Below, piece by piece: positions 32,225-32,279 of a stretch of 32,279 nt of DNA (the stretch's first letter is position 1; each line of letters starts with the position of its first letter). The stretch comes from Paludibacteraceae bacterium (GTDB lineage Bacteria > Bacteroidota > Bacteroidia > Bacteroidales > Paludibacteraceae), in the NCBI GenBank assembly GCA_024401535.1, contig JAKSKX010000025.1:1-32279 (forward strand), in the 5' to 3' direction. The translations under genes were made by a program, and so were the position numbers. Under the pieces are notes generated by a model. It was not told the origin of the DNA. It did no database searches and saw only the letters and a list, made by a program, of their open reading frames with translations.

Positions 32225-32279
32225 ATGAGGAAAACATTCATTGCAGTGGCGTTGTCACTGCTCGGTTTGTCGTCGGTGT
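32225..32279 (+). CDS. Exported protein, N-terminal fragment
   Basis: An ATG opens MRKTFIAVALSLLGLSSV, a typical signal peptide with a basic start and hydrophobic core, and runs off the window end. Only 18 residues are visible, so the family cannot be told. A plausible promoter lies about 40 bases upstream. Its position after a cluster of palindromic repeats gives no functional hint. Confidence 0.7.
   Translation, partial: MRKTFIAVALSLLGLSSV

Noticed and set aside
1-32279. tRNA or rRNA genes
   Set aside because: No T-loop/acceptor pattern or rRNA-like conserved stretch was found by eye on either strand.

Overview
The window is chromosomal DNA from a Bacteroidetes bacterium, most likely order Bacteroidales. 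The evidence is the set of lineage-typical families (DUF6452, DUF6048, DUF4199, DUF4250, a BT4734-type primase-helicase, a Porin_10-like outer-membrane protein), the many TAnnTTTG promoter boxes, the general lack of Shine-Dalgarno sequences, and the moderately low GC. The genus cannot be fixed from the sequence. No rRNA, tRNA, CRISPR array, integrase or intact transposase was seen.

Layout. (1) 1-635 is the 3' end of an FAD-dependent dehydrogenase, followed by a hairpin repeat and a bidirectional terminator. (2) 773-5338 looks accessory: a reverse DUF6261-like gene, a long AT-rich intergenic region with a near-perfect palindrome, an unknown 160-aa gene closed by two tandem terminators, then a tightly packed trio ending in a VirE_N/DUF3987-type primase-helicase. 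(3) 5339-5685 is non-coding and holds an array of four short palindromes bounded by 20-bp direct repeats. (4) 5686-10265 holds core translation genes: prfC with a tiny DUF4250 gene behind it on the minus strand, and divergent valS. (5) 10414-21716 is a long forward run: aminotransferase, SpoIID-domain protein, small membrane protein, recR, membrane protein, mtaB; then DUF4199, GT2 glycosyltransferase, unknown, nitroreductase, DUF6452 lipoprotein, DUF6048 protein and transketolase. (6) 21802-22974 has an unknown membrane protein whose 3' end is duplicated 484 bp further on. Between the copies lie a possible recX remnant and a candidate small-RNA transcription unit. (7) 30099 down to 22975 is a reverse operon: porin-like protein, solute-binding protein, ACP phosphodiesterase and a two-gene ABC exporter. 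(8) 30277-32279 has a small secreted protein, a decayed zeta-toxin-like module, a second and more complex palindrome cluster, and the start of an exported protein.

How the genes work together. Most of the window is housekeeping: translation (valS, prfC, mtaB), recombinational repair (recR), carbon metabolism (tkt), lipid-carrier glycosylation and envelope functions. The two ABC subunits have complementary motif losses that fit an asymmetric heterodimer with one catalytic and one degenerate ATP site. The unusual material is in the palindrome repeats. The clusters at 5.5 kb and 31.9 kb appear to be the same tandem unit in a different phase and in inverse orientation. In the second cluster a roughly 35-nt sequence recurs three times, twice exactly inside a palindrome loop. 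The primase-helicase cassette with its AT-rich palindrome, the remnant toxin module and the duplicated 22.4-22.9 kb segment are the other places worth checking.
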